A stretch of DNA of 64,000 bases, from contig NZ_FNSM01000001.1 of assembly GCF_900105415.1 (NCBI RefSeq), positions 6,952,001 through 7,016,000 on the forward strand. Reading direction: 5' to 3'. The position numbers were made by a program, and so were the translations under genes. This DNA comes from Streptomyces sp. TLI_105 (GTDB taxonomy: Bacteria; Actinomycetota; Actinomycetes; Streptomycetales; Streptomycetaceae). Under the pieces are notes generated by a model. It saw only the letters and a list, made by a program, of their open reading frames with translations. It did no database searches and was not told the DNA's origin. Shown here piece by piece: positions 26,524 to 34,547 of this stretch (within the stretch, counting starts at the first letter, position 1; each line of letters starts with the position of its first letter).

Positions 26524-27228
26524 ATGACCGACACCGCGCCGCCGCCCGCCAGCGCCCTCGCCGACACCGTCCTGGAGCGGCTCACCGCCGTCTACCCCGC
26601 CGCGGGGAACCCCTTCCGGGCCCAGGAGATGGTCGCGTACATGAAGGGCGCGGCCCCCTTCCTCGGCATCCGCACGCCCGAGCGCCGCGCCCTGTCCCGC
26701 ACGGTCCTCGACGGCACCCCGCGCCCCGACGAGACCGACTGCGCCGCGATCGCCCTGCGCTGCTTCGCCCTCCCGGAGCGCGAGTACCACTACTTCGCCG
26801 TCGACTACCTGCGCCGGTACGTGAAGCGCTGCTCCTCGGGCTTCCTGCCGGTCGCCCGCCGGCTCGTCACCACCGTCTCCTGGTGGGACACGGTCGACCA
26901 CCTCGCCGCCCATGTCGTCGGCGGCCTGGTCGCGGCCGATCCCGCCCTGGCCACCGAGATGGACGCGTGGATCGACGACGAGGACCTGTGGGTCGTCCGC
27001 ACCGCCCTCCTCCACCAGCTGCGCTTCAAGGACGCCACCGACGCGGACCGGCTCTTCGCCCACTGCCTGCGCCGCTCGGCCCACCCCGACTTCTTCGTCC
27101 GCAAGGCCATCGGCTGGAGCCTGCGCGAGTACGGCAGGACGGCTCCCGCCGAGGTCCGCGCCTTCGTCACCGCCCACGGCTCCCGTCTCCCCCCGCTCTC
27201 CGTCCGCGAGGCCCTCAAGAACCTCTGA
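26524..27228 (+). CDS. DNA alkylation repair protein (AlkD-like, HEAT-like repeats)
   Basis: A 234-residue all-helical protein of the AlkD/AlkC superfamily. These DNA glycosylases use HEAT-like repeats to flip or capture alkylated bases such as 3- and 7-methylpurines. Family features are NPFRAQEMVAYMKGAAPFLGI at residues 28-48, REYHYFAVDYLRRY near 90, SWWDTVDHLAAHVVG near 120 (the WDxVD motif carrying the key Asp), and FVRKAIGWSLREYGR near 195, the conserved kinked-helix motif. Complete length. The ATG at 26524 follows GAGAGG by 4 bases; an upstream in-frame start at 26491 has no ribosome site. Confidence 0.9.
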   Translation: MTDTAPPPASALADTVLERLTAVYPAAGNPFRAQEMVAYMKGAAPFLGIRTPERRALSRTVLDGTPRPDETDCAAIALRCFALPEREYHYFAVDYLRRYVKRCSSGFLPVARRLVTTVSWWDTVDHLAAHVVGGLVAADPALATEMDAWIDDEDLWVVRTALLHQLRFKDATDADRLFAHCLRRSAHPDFFVRKAIGWSLREYGRTAPAEVRAFVTAHGSRLPPLSVREALKNL

Positions 27229-27264
27229 CCCCACCCCGGTCCCGGGCCGGATCAACTCCTGCGC

Positions 27265-27270
27265 CAGAAT
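27265..27270 (+). promoter_or_regulatory. -10 box of a probable leaderless promoter
   Basis: CAGAAT lies 6 bases before the patatin ATG at 27277; no ribosome site. Confidence 0.4.
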
Positions 27271-27276
27271 CGGTAC

Positions 27277-28134
27277 ATGACGAAAACGGGGAAGCGGACG
27301 GCGCTGGTCCTGGGGGCCGGGGGGCTCGTCGGAGCGGGATGGGAGGCCGGGGTGCTGCGCGGGCTCCTCGACGCCGGGATCGATCTGACCACCGCCGATC
27401 TGATCGTCGGCAGCTCCGCGGGGGCCGTCGTCGGGGCGCGGCTCGCCTCCGGGCGGGGCGGGCTCGACGCCCTGTACGAGGAGCAGCTCGACGGGGAGGC
27501 CACCGAGGCCGCCGCACGGCTCGGGATCCCCACGATCCTCCGGTACGCCTTTGCCGTCCTGCGCTCCCGGACCCCCGAGGAGTACGGGCGCAGGCTCGGC
27601 CGGCTCGCCCTCGCCGCCCCCACGGTGGCCGAGGCGGACCGCCGCGCGACCGTCGCCCGGCGGCTCGGCCGGGCCGCCGACTGGCCCGCGCGGCCGCTGC
27701 TGATCACCGCGGTCGACGCCGAGACCGGCGAACTCGCCGCGTACGACGAGGACAGCGGCGTCCCGCTGACCGACGCCGTCACCGCGAGCTGTGCCGTCCC
27801 CGGCGTCTGGCCCCCGGCGACGATCGACGGGCGCCGCTGGATCGACGGCGGCATCCACTCCACGGCCAACGCCCACCTCGCCGTCGGCCACGACCGGATC
27901 GTCGTCATCGCCCCCAGCGCCCGGGGCGGCAAGGTCGTGCTCTCCCCGGCCCGGCAGGGCGCCGACCTCGCCGCCGCAGGGGCGCGCGTCGAGGTGATCA
28001 CCCCCGACGAGGCCTCCCGCAAGGCGATCGGGCACAACGCGCTGGACCCCGCGCACCGGGCCGCCGCGGCCCGCGCCGGACGTGCCCAGGCCGCCTCCCA
28101 CGCCGAGGCCGTCGCCGCCGTCTGGGCCGGGTGA
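27277..28134 (+). CDS. patatin-like phospholipase
   Basis: A 285-residue patatin-family lipid acyl hydrolase. The glycine-rich oxyanion loop GAGGLVGAGWEAG is at residues 13-25, the nucleophile elbow GSSAG at about 50-54, and the dyad Asp in DGG (WIDGGIHST) near 190. These define a Ser-Asp dyad enzyme acting on membrane or neutral lipids. There is no signal peptide, so it acts inside the cell. The next gene begins 38 bases downstream in the same direction. Confidence 0.88.
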   Translation: MTKTGKRTALVLGAGGLVGAGWEAGVLRGLLDAGIDLTTADLIVGSSAGAVVGARLASGRGGLDALYEEQLDGEATEAAARLGIPTILRYAFAVLRSRTPEEYGRRLGRLALAAPTVAEADRRATVARRLGRAADWPARPLLITAVDAETGELAAYDEDSGVPLTDAVTASCAVPGVWPPATIDGRRWIDGGIHSTANAHLAVGHDRIVVIAPSARGGKVVLSPARQGADLAAAGARVEVITPDEASRKAIGHNALDPAHRAAAARAGRAQAASHAEAVAAVWAG

Positions 28135-28172
28135 CGAGCGGGCCGGGTGACGAGCCGGGTGACAATGAGAGC

Positions 28173-29018
28173 GTGAACGAGCACATCCCCGTCATCCGCG
28201 AGGTCGATCAGGGCACCGCACGCCTCATGCCCGACGTGGACCGGGAGCGGGCCTGGCTCCTGACGGTCGACGGCGCACCCCAGTCGTACGTCGACCTGGA
28301 CGATCCGGCGTACCTGGAGTTCGAGTACGCGCGGCGCCTCGCCCATGTCGTCGACGGCGCCGCCGGGCCCGGCGCGCCCCTCGACGTCCTCCACCTGGGC
28401 GGCGGGGCGCTCTCGCTGCCCCGGTACGTCGCCGTCACCCGGCCCGGCTCGCGTCAGGACGTGGTCGAGGCCGACCGGGGACTGCTCGCCCTGGTCGAGG
28501 AGCACCTGCCGCTGCCCGAGGGCTCGGGGACCACCGTGCACGCGGCGGACGCCCGCGCCTGGCTGGAGGCGGCGCCGGACGCCTCGGCCGATCTGATCGT
28601 GGGCGACGTCTTCGGCGGCTCGCGCGTGCCCGCGCACCTCACCTCCGTCGAGTACGCGCGCGAGGTCCGGCGCGTCCTGCGGCCCGGCGGTCTCTACGCC
28701 GCCAACCTGGCCGACGGCGCGCCCTTCGCCTTCCTCCGCTCCCAGCTCGCCACCTTCGCCGTCGTCTTCCCCGAACTGGCGCTCGTCGCGGAGCCCGCCG
28801 TGCTGCGCGGCCGCCGCTTCGGGAACGCGGTGCTCATCGCCTCGGGGCGGGAGATCGACACTGCCCGCCTCGCGCGGCGTGCGGCGGCCGACGCCTTCCC
28901 CGCGCGCGTGGAGTACGGGGAGACGCTCGACCGGTTCACCGGCGGCGCACAGCCGGTCCTCGACGCCGGGGCCGTCCCGTCACCCGCTCCCCCGGAGGGC
29001 GCCTTCGGCATCGGCTGA
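28173..29018 (+). CDS. spermidine synthase-like SAM-dependent protein
   Basis: A 281-residue Rossmann-fold methyltransferase-superfamily protein of the spermidine-synthase-like group. The SAM/dcSAM site is VLHLGGGALSLPRYVAVTRPGS near residue 70, followed by VEADRGLL (acidic strand-2 end) and DARAWLEAAPDASADLIVGDVFGGSRVPAHLTSVEY, where the catalytic Asp of true polyamine synthases would lie. Streptomyces has many such proteins without the polyamine-binding motif, so true spermidine synthesis is unlikely. GTG start with GAGAG 4 bases upstream. Its last 39 bases overlap the convergent MFS gene. Confidence 0.8.
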   Translation: MNEHIPVIREVDQGTARLMPDVDRERAWLLTVDGAPQSYVDLDDPAYLEFEYARRLAHVVDGAAGPGAPLDVLHLGGGALSLPRYVAVTRPGSRQDVVEADRGLLALVEEHLPLPEGSGTTVHAADARAWLEAAPDASADLIVGDVFGGSRVPAHLTSVEYAREVRRVLRPGGLYAANLADGAPFAFLRSQLATFAVVFPELALVAEPAVLRGRRFGNAVLIASGREIDTARLARRAAADAFPARVEYGETLDRFTGGAQPVLDAGAVPSPAPPEGAFGIG

Positions 29019-30302
29019 GGCGCCGGGGGCGGGGGCGCCCGCGACCTCCTTCGTGTGCGGGCGGCGCGTCAGGTTCCGTACGTCCGGCACGAACAGGACC
29101 AGCGCGGTGACCAGCACCATCAGCGCCGCCGCGCCCCACAGCGCCTCGCTCCGGCCGAACGCGCTCTCCGCCGGGCCCGCCAGGGCCGTGGACAGCGGCA
29201 GCAGCGCTGTCGAGCCGAACCAGTCGTAGGCCGAGACCCGGGACAGCTTCTCCTCCGGGATCTCCTGGTGCATGGTCGTCATCCACGAGACGCCGAAGAC
29301 CTCGATCGCCACCCCGCTGACGAACATCGCCGCCGTCAGACCGGCCGCGTCCAGCGGCACGGCGAGCGCGGCGGAGGGCAGTGCGATCGGGAAGACGCAC
29401 AAGGTCCCGACGAAGAGCATCCGGCGCGGCTTCCACCGGGTCATCAGGACGGCGCCCGCGACCGTCCCCGCCCCGTACGCGGCGAGCGCGATGCCCCAGG
29501 GGCGCGAGCCGCCCAACTCGTCCCGGGCGACCAGCGGTCCGTACACGGACTCGACCGCGCCGATCAGGCCCACCACCACCGAGAACTGCGCGACGATCGA
29601 CCACAGCCAGGGCCGGCCGACGAACTCCCGCCAGCCCTCCCGCAGATCCGCGAAGAGCCCGCCGCCGGGCGCGCGGTCCGGGATGCCGCTCACGTCGAGG
29701 AAGGCGCGCAGGCCGCCTGCGACGGCGAAGGCGACCGCGTCGATGGCGAGGACCCAGCCCGGTCCGACGAAGGCGACGAGCGCGCCGCCGAGCGCCGCAC
29801 CGCCGATGGCGGCGCCGTGCATCGCCATCCGGAAGACGGCGAAGGCACGGCTCGCCTGCTCCCCGCTGACGCTGGACATGAGCATGCCCTCGGCCGCCGG
29901 GTTGAAGAAGGCCTGACCGGTGCCGCAGAGCGCGGTGAGCACCATCATCTGCCAGACGCGTGCCTCGCCGGAGAGCACGAGGACGGCGAAGGCGGCCTGC
30001 GAGACGCAGTTGAGGGCGTTGGCCGCGACCATCACCCGGTGCCGGGGCACCCGGTCGGCCACCGCGCCGCCGATGAGCAGGAAGAGGACCAGCGGCGCGA
30101 AGCGCGCCATGGCCACCAGACCCACGTCCCCGGCGTCGCCCCCGGCGTCGAAGACCGCCCAGGTCGTGGCGATCAGCGCGCCGTGCGTGCCGAGGTTGGT
30201 CACGATGGTGGCGGCGGTGAGCAGGAGGTAGTTGCGGCCGGCCCACTCGGGGCGGCGGGGGCGGGACGGTGCCTGGCGGGGGGAGGCGGCGGGTGATGTC
30301 AC
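28980..30302 (-). CDS. MFS transporter
   Basis: A 440-residue major facilitator with about 12 hydrophobic segments. It carries GGAVADRVPRHRVM in the loop between helices 2 and 3, the A-motif variant typical of drug-efflux or enterobactin-exporter-type members. The first helix is YLLLTAATIVTNLGTHGALIATTW. I choose GTG 30302 because a promoter (TTGGCA, 18 bases, GATAGT) ends 6 bases before it, giving a leaderless message; the longer frame starts with a TTG that is itself the -35 box. The C-terminus overlaps the convergent spermidine-synthase-like gene by 39 bases. Substrate unknown. Confidence 0.85.
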   Translation of the reverse strand: MTSPAASPRQAPSRPRRPEWAGRNYLLLTAATIVTNLGTHGALIATTWAVFDAGGDAGDVGLVAMARFAPLVLFLLIGGAVADRVPRHRVMVAANALNCVSQAAFAVLVLSGEARVWQMMVLTALCGTGQAFFNPAAEGMLMSSVSGEQASRAFAVFRMAMHGAAIGGAALGGALVAFVGPGWVLAIDAVAFAVAGGLRAFLDVSGIPDRAPGGGLFADLREGWREFVGRPWLWSIVAQFSVVVGLIGAVESVYGPLVARDELGGSRPWGIALAAYGAGTVAGAVLMTRWKPRRMLFVGTLCVFPIALPSAALAVPLDAAGLTAAMFVSGVAIEVFGVSWMTTMHQEIPEEKLSRVSAYDWFGSTALLPLSTALAGPAESAFGRSEALWGAAALMVLVTALVLFVPDVRNLTRRPHTKEVAGAPAPGASADAEGALRGSG

Positions 30303-30308
30303 CCCGGG

Positions 30309-30338
30309 ACTATCCCCGGCTCCTCCCCGTACTGCCAA
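30309..30338 (-). promoter_or_regulatory. leaderless promoter of the MFS gene
   Basis: On the minus strand TTGGCA (30338-30333), 18-base spacer, GATAGT (30314-30309), then 6 bases to the GTG at 30302. Both boxes are near consensus. Confidence 0.6.
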
Positions 30339-30427
30339 CCGGATTTGTCCCGGGGCCCGTCACCGCCGGAGAGCCGACCGCCGGGGCCGACACGGCGGTC
30401 GGCCCCGGCGGTCAGGCGGTCGGGCGG

Positions 30428-31573
30428 TCAGGACCCGGAGGGGGCGAGCCGGACCGTGGAGAGGATCTGCCGGATCGTCGTGTCGGGCAGCTCGTCCTTG
30501 ACGCCGTCGGCCCCGTAGAGCACCCAGGTCGAGAAGTCGCCTGCCGTGTTCTTGAAGGTGAAGGCGTAGGACTTGCCGTCCGTCTCGCACTTGTTGCGCT
30601 TCTTGACGCCCGGCGCCGTGGCGGTCGCCAGGCTGCCGGTGAGACCGGACTTCGTGGTGTACGGCACGGACTTGGTGATCTTGATGGTGCTCTGCGGCAT
30701 GTGCTGCGCGTAGCCGCCCCACACCCACGTACCGGCCTCGCCGCGCGCGGCGGTCGCGGTGTCCTTGGCGCCCTGACCGCCCTTGGTGCCGGCGGTGGCC
30801 AGGCTCCAGGTCTCGGCGGTGCCGTTCTTGTCGACGTCGTAGGCGCACCACTTGGTCTTGAGGCTCGTGGGGCTGGACATCGTGACCAGCGGAGCGCCGC
30901 CGCCCTTCTTCTCGTCCTCGAAGAAGGTGATCGAGCCCGGCTTGTGCACCTCCCACTCCGGCGGTACGTCGAAGAGGGTGCCGTACTTCGGGTTGTAGAC
31001 GACCTTCCAGCCGGGGACCGTCGGCTGCTGCGCCGCGCCGTCGCGCGGATTGGCGATCGACTGGCTCGGGTCGGGCGCCGGGGCGGACGAGGGGTCCGCG
31101 GAGGCGGTGGCGGTGACGGACGGCTTGGGATCGTCGGCGGTGTCCTTCTGGTCGTCGTCCTTGCCGAGCACCAGGAAACCGGTGACTCCGGCCGCGACGA
31201 CCACGGCGGTGGCGGCGACGATCGCCACGAGCGTCGTCTTCTTCCCGCCGCCGGGCCCGCCGGGCTGTCCGGGGCCGGGCACCGCGTACTGCTGCGGCAC
31301 GGTCGGCTGCTGGTACGGGTTGGGGTGACCCGGCTGCTGGGCGTACCCCTGCTGCGGGTAGCCCGGCTGCGCCGGCGGCTGCTGCGGGTAGCCGGGCTGC
31401 GCCGGCTGCTGCTGCGGATACCCGGGCTGCGCCGGCTGCTGCTGCGGATACCCGGGCTGGGTCGGCGGCTGCTGATACGGGTTCGGCTGCTGGTACCCCG
31501 ACTGCTGGTAGGGGTTCTGACTCTGGTCCTGCGGGTTCTGCTCGCCCCCGGGCGGCTGCTGTCCTGGCCACAT
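30428..31573 (-). CDS. membrane protein with Pro/Gln/Tyr repeat cytoplasmic tail
   Basis: A 381-residue type II membrane protein. Residues 1-110 are a low-complexity tail rich in Pro, Gln, Gly and Tyr, including four exact 10-residue repeats like QPGYPQQQPA. KKTTLVAIVAATAVVVAAGVTGFLVLG (about 110-137, written here as the segment after KK) is one transmembrane helix. A charged linker (DDDQKDTADDPKPS) precedes an outside domain with NPKYGTLFDVPPEWEV, a single CAYD cysteine and a late NKCETDGKSYAFTF, so one extracytoplasmic disulfide is possible. This layout is common in Streptomyces proteins of unknown function. No enzymatic motif is visible. Confidence 0.78.
   Translation of the reverse strand: MWPGQQPPGGEQNPQDQSQNPYQQSGYQQPNPYQQPPTQPGYPQQQPAQPGYPQQQPAQPGYPQQPPAQPGYPQQGYAQQPGHPNPYQQPTVPQQYAVPGPGQPGGPGGGKKTTLVAIVAATAVVVAAGVTGFLVLGKDDDQKDTADDPKPSVTATASADPSSAPAPDPSQSIANPRDGAAQQPTVPGWKVVYNPKYGTLFDVPPEWEVHKPGSITFFEDEKKGGGAPLVTMSSPTSLKTKWCAYDVDKNGTAETWSLATAGTKGGQGAKDTATAARGEAGTWVWGGYAQHMPQSTIKITKSVPYTTKSGLTGSLATATAPGVKKRNKCETDGKSYAFTFKNTAGDFSTWVLYGADGVKDELPDTTIRQILSTVRLAPSGS
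31351..31470 (-). repeat. four 30-bp tandem coding repeats
   Basis: Units at 31351-31380, 31381-31410, 31411-31440 and 31441-31470 differ at only a few bases and encode the Pro/Gln/Tyr repeats of the membrane protein's tail. The unit is a multiple of three, so copy number can change without breaking the frame. Confidence 0.9.
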
Positions 31574-31665
31574 GGCCAGTAACCATAGAGGTGCGGGGGC
31601 GGCTCGACCACGCCCGCCCCCGGGCCGGGCGCGAACAGGGGATGGCCAAGGCTGCTACTCGCGGG

Positions 31666-31671
31666 TAACAT
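31666..31671 (+). promoter_or_regulatory. -10 box of a probable leaderless promoter
   Basis: TAACAT, 8 bases before the thioesterase ATG at 31680; no ribosome site. Confidence 0.5.
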
Positions 31672-31679
31672 CACGGTCC

Positions 31680-32132
31680 ATGAGCGCAGACCAGATGTCC
31701 GTCGGCGAGATGCTCGCCGCCACGGTGCCCATGGCCGGAACCCTGAACCTGGAGTTCCTGGAGACCACCGCCGAGCGCGCCGTCGTGCGCCTCCCGGACC
31801 AGCCCGCCTACCACAACCACGTCGGCGGCCCGCACGCCGGAGCGATGTTCACCCTCGCCGAGTCCGCCAGCGGCGCCATAGTGCTCGCCGCCTTCGGCGA
31901 CCAGCTGAGCCGCGCGGTCCCGCTCGCCGTCAAGGCCGAGATCGGCTACAAGAAGCTGGCCATGGGCGTCGTCACGGCCACCGCCACCCTCGGCCGCCCC
32001 GCCGCCGAGGTCGTCGCCGAACTCGACGCCGGACAGCGACCGGAGTTCCCGGTGCGGATCGACATCACCCGTGAGGACGGCGCCGTGACCGGCGAGATGA
32101 CCGTCGTGTGGACCCTCCGCCCGAACGCCTGA
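31680..32132 (+). CDS. hotdog-fold thioesterase-like protein (DUF4442/PaaI type)
   Basis: A 150-residue hotdog protein. The conserved HNHVGGPHAGAMFTLAESASG near residues 42-62 contains the HxxG/HAG element that packs around the acyl thioester in DUF4442 and PaaI proteins, and KAEIGYKKLAMG is the partner strand. It probably hydrolyses acyl-CoA, but the specific substrate is unknown. The size is normal for one hotdog domain. It is monocistronic by position, flanked by a divergent membrane-protein gene and a downstream DedA gene 178 bases away. Confidence 0.82.
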   Translation: MSADQMSVGEMLAATVPMAGTLNLEFLETTAERAVVRLPDQPAYHNHVGGPHAGAMFTLAESASGAIVLAAFGDQLSRAVPLAVKAEIGYKKLAMGVVTATATLGRPAAEVVAELDAGQRPEFPVRIDITREDGAVTGEMTVVWTLRPNA

Positions 32133-32310
32133 TCCCCGGCCCCGCCGCACGCCGCCCTCGCAACCCTCCGGGGTGCGGGGGCGTCCGTATGGGGGGGGCG
32201 GTGCTCGTCGAGGGCCTCGTCCCACCGGCCGGGGTAGGCTTCGACGGCGTGCCCGTCGAGGTGTGTCCGGGCCATCGAGCAGCTGAGCAGCCGATACGGG
32301 AGGAAGCGCG

Positions 32311-32964
32311 TTGCACGTCCAGGAGTGGCTGGAGACGATCCCCGCGGTCGCCGTCTACGTCCTTGTGGCGGTGGTGATCGGGCTGGAGAGCCTGGGCATC
32401 CCGCTCCCCGGCGAGATCGTGCTCGTGAGCTCGGCCCTGCTCGCCTCGCAGCACGGCGACATCAATCCGTACGTCCTCGGCGCCTGCGCCACCGCCGGCG
32501 CGATCGTCGGCGACTCGATCGGATACGCGATCGGCCGCAAGGGCGGGCGGCCGCTGCTCGCCTGGCTGGGCGGGAAGTTCCCCAAGCACTTCAGCGAGGC
32601 CAACATCGGGCTCGCCGAGAGCTCCTTCCAGAAGTGGGGCATGTGGGCGGTCTTCTTCGGCCGCTTCATCGCCCTCCTCCGCATCTTCGCGGGGCCGCTC
32701 GCGGGCGTGCTGCACATGCCGTACTGGAAGTTCCTCATCGCCAACGTCCTCGGCGGCATCCTGTGGGCCGGCGGCACCACGGCCGTCATCTACTCGGTCG
32801 GCGTCGTCGCCGAGGCCTGGCTCAAGCGCTTCTCCTGGCTGGGCCTCGTCCTCGCCGTGCTGATCGGCATCGCCTCGATGCTGGTCGTCCGGAACCGCGC
32901 CAGGAAGGCGGCGGCGCAGCGGGCCGAGGCCGCGGAGCCGGAGCCGGTCCCGGCGACGGACTGA
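32311..32964 (+). CDS. DedA family membrane protein
   Basis: A 217-residue DedA-family membrane protein. Motifs are ESLGIPLPGEIVLVSSALLAS near residue 27 (the ExxxP.PGE reentrant loop), GDSIGYAIGRKGGRPLL near 70 (GxxxGYxxGRxxG), and FFGRFIALLRIFAGPLAG near 115 (FxxRFxPxxR-like; the second Arg is present). These are the residues needed for DedA activity in lipid-carrier flipping and membrane homeostasis. The TTG start at 32311 has GGGAGGA 7 bases upstream, a very strong site. The C-terminus is a short basic/acidic tail. Confidence 0.9.
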   Translation: MHVQEWLETIPAVAVYVLVAVVIGLESLGIPLPGEIVLVSSALLASQHGDINPYVLGACATAGAIVGDSIGYAIGRKGGRPLLAWLGGKFPKHFSEANIGLAESSFQKWGMWAVFFGRFIALLRIFAGPLAGVLHMPYWKFLIANVLGGILWAGGTTAVIYSVGVVAEAWLKRFSWLGLVLAVLIGIASMLVVRNRARKAAAQRAEAAEPEPVPATD

Positions 32965-32979
32965 GCGCGGACCGCACGC

Positions 32980-33027
32980 GTACGGAACGGAGGGCGGCCC
33001 CCGACGGGGTGCCGCCCTCCGCCGTAC
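32980..33027. terminator. bidirectional hairpin between DedA and carbonic anhydrase genes
   Basis: GTACGG plus GGAGGGCGGC (32980-32998) pairs with GCCGCCCTCC plus CCGTAC (33011-33027) with a small bulge. A second copy of the right arm lies at 33052-33069 (18-bp direct repeat). Confidence 0.65.
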
Positions 33028-33076
33028 GGTGAGGCGGCGCTCCTGTCGTGCGGTGCCGCCCTCCGCCGTGCGGGCC

Positions 33077-33604
33077 TCAGTCCTCGAAGGCCTCGGCGTG
33101 GCCCTTGGCGAGGTGCAGGTACATCTCGGCGTTCAGCCGGATCCCCGCCTTCTCCTCGTCGGTCAGCGGGCGGCGCACCTTCGCCGGGACCCCCGCGACC
33201 AGCGAGCCCGGCGGGATCTCCATCCCCTGCGGGACGAGCGCCTGGGCGGCGACGAGCGAGCCGGCGCCGATCCGGGCCCCGTTGAGGACGGTCGCGCCCA
33301 TGCCGACGAGCACGTCGTCCTCGATCACGCAGCCGTGCACGGTCGCGTTGTGGCCGACGGTCACCCGGTCCCCGATCGAGACGGGGAAGCCGGGGTCGAC
33401 GTGGACCGTGCAGTTGTCCTGGATGTTGGAGTCCTCGCCGATCGCGATCGGGCCGCAGTCCGCCCGCAGCACCGCGTGGTACCAGACGCTGGCGCGGGCG
33501 CCGAGCGTGACCTCGCCGAGCACCACGGAGGTCGGGGCGGTGAAGGCGGTCGGGTCGATCCGCGGCTCCTTGCCGCCCACTCCCTTGATCAACGCCTCTG
33601 TCAT
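33077..33604 (-). CDS. gamma-class carbonic anhydrase-like protein
   Basis: A 175-residue left-handed beta-helix protein with hexapeptide repeats (VVLGEVTLG, VVWYH, IAIGEDSNIQDN, VSIGDRVTVG, VLVGMGATV). The zinc histidines of the gamma class are present: CTVHVD near residue 83, then VGHNATVHG near 106-114. It therefore probably binds a metal and may hydrate CO2, although many relatives (YrdA/PaaY type) act as thioesterases or have unknown activity. The ATG at 33604 has AGGAG 7 bases upstream. It is divergent from the acyltransferase gene. Confidence 0.85.
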   Translation of the reverse strand: MTEALIKGVGGKEPRIDPTAFTAPTSVVLGEVTLGARASVWYHAVLRADCGPIAIGEDSNIQDNCTVHVDPGFPVSIGDRVTVGHNATVHGCVIEDDVLVGMGATVLNGARIGAGSLVAAQALVPQGMEIPPGSLVAGVPAKVRRPLTDEEKAGIRLNAEMYLHLAKGHAEAFED

Positions 33605-33739
33605 GGTTCGCTCCTGATCGTCGGATCCTGGGATCGTCAGCCCTCGTGTCACGCCCGGGGGTGCCCCCGGGCGCAGCCTATGCCGTGCTCATGACGGACA
33701 TCACAGCGCACCGCACTGATCAGGTACGACGGCTCCGAC

Positions 33740-33745
33740 TACGGT
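33740..33745 (+). promoter_or_regulatory. -10 box of a probable leaderless promoter
   Basis: TACGGT, 6 bases before the acyltransferase GTG at 33752; no ribosome site. Confidence 0.45.
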
Positions 33746-33751
33746 GGCCGG

Positions 33752-34519
33752 GTGCCCAGGAACAGAAACACGTTCTCATCCCTCGCCGCCTGGCGGCGCA
33801 GGGTCCTCGCCCGTGCCGTGCAGGGCGGCTGGCGCTGGGTGCAGCAGGCCGGCTCCGTCACCGCCGAACATCCCGGGAAGCTGCGGTTCCGCCGCCTCGG
33901 CGCGGGCACCCGGCTCGCCTTCCCGCAGGGCACGGTCTTCGGCGAGCCGTGGATCGAGATCGGCGAGTGCTGCATCATCGCCGAGCAGGTCACGCTGACG
34001 GCGGGGATGCTGCCGGACCTCGACCTCGGGACCGACACGGTCCTGACCCTGGGGGACGGGGTCGTCCTCGGGCGGGGCAGTCACGTCATCGCCGACGCGA
34101 AGGTGACGATCGGCTCGGACACGTACTGCGGCCCGTACGTCTACATCACCTCGACGAACCACAGTTACGACGACCCGGACGAGCCCGTCGGCCGCCAGTG
34201 GCCCCGCTCGGAACCCGTCTCCATCGGCCCCGGCTGCTGGCTCGGCACGGGCGCGGTGATCCTTCCCGGCGCGCGCCTCGGCCGCAACGTCGTCGTCGCG
34301 GCGGGCGCGGTGGTGCGCGGCGAGGTCCCGGACCACTCGGTCGTGGCGGGCGCCCCCGCGAAGGTCGTCCGCAGCTGGGACCCGGAGAACGGCTGGCAGC
34401 CCCCGCTCCGCACCCCCGCCCCGACCCCCATCCCGGAGCACGTCACCCCGGAGCAGCTCGCGGCGCTGGCGGTCTGGGAGGCCCAGCGCACGGGCAGCTC
34501 CGAGTCCGTGCCGTCGTGA
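33752..34519 (+). CDS. hexapeptide-repeat acyltransferase
   Basis: A 255-residue left-handed beta-helix acyltransferase (LbH family). Hexapeptide strands include IEIGECCIIAEQVTL, LTLGDGVVLG, VTIGSDTYCGPYVYI and VSIGPGCWLGTGAVILPGARLGRNVVVAAGAVV. The loop TSTNHSYDDPDEPVG near residue 135 contains the His used as general base by xenobiotic/sugar O-acetyltransferases. The last part, VPDHSVVAGAPAKVVR, is standard. Acetyl-CoA is the usual donor; the acceptor is unknown. GTG start, apparently leaderless. Confidence 0.85.
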   Translation: MPRNRNTFSSLAAWRRRVLARAVQGGWRWVQQAGSVTAEHPGKLRFRRLGAGTRLAFPQGTVFGEPWIEIGECCIIAEQVTLTAGMLPDLDLGTDTVLTLGDGVVLGRGSHVIADAKVTIGSDTYCGPYVYITSTNHSYDDPDEPVGRQWPRSEPVSIGPGCWLGTGAVILPGARLGRNVVVAAGAVVRGEVPDHSVVAGAPAKVVRSWDPENGWQPPLRTPAPTPIPEHVTPEQLAALAVWEAQRTGSSESVPS

Positions 34520-34547
34520 TCGGGCCCGGCCTGGCGGGCCGGTCCTT

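Noticed and set aside
28125..28165. Three GCCGGGTGAC-like repeats between the patatin and spermidine-synthase-like genes
   Set aside because: Short, partly coding and imperfect; likely slippage with no clear function.
28173..29018. A true spermidine synthase (speE)
   Set aside because: The polyamine-binding motifs are not evident and no other polyamine gene is near; only the SAM-type fold is supported.
31351..31470. Regular 30-bp repeats as a CRISPR array
   Set aside because: Units are contiguous with no spacers and encode in-frame peptide repeats of a membrane protein.
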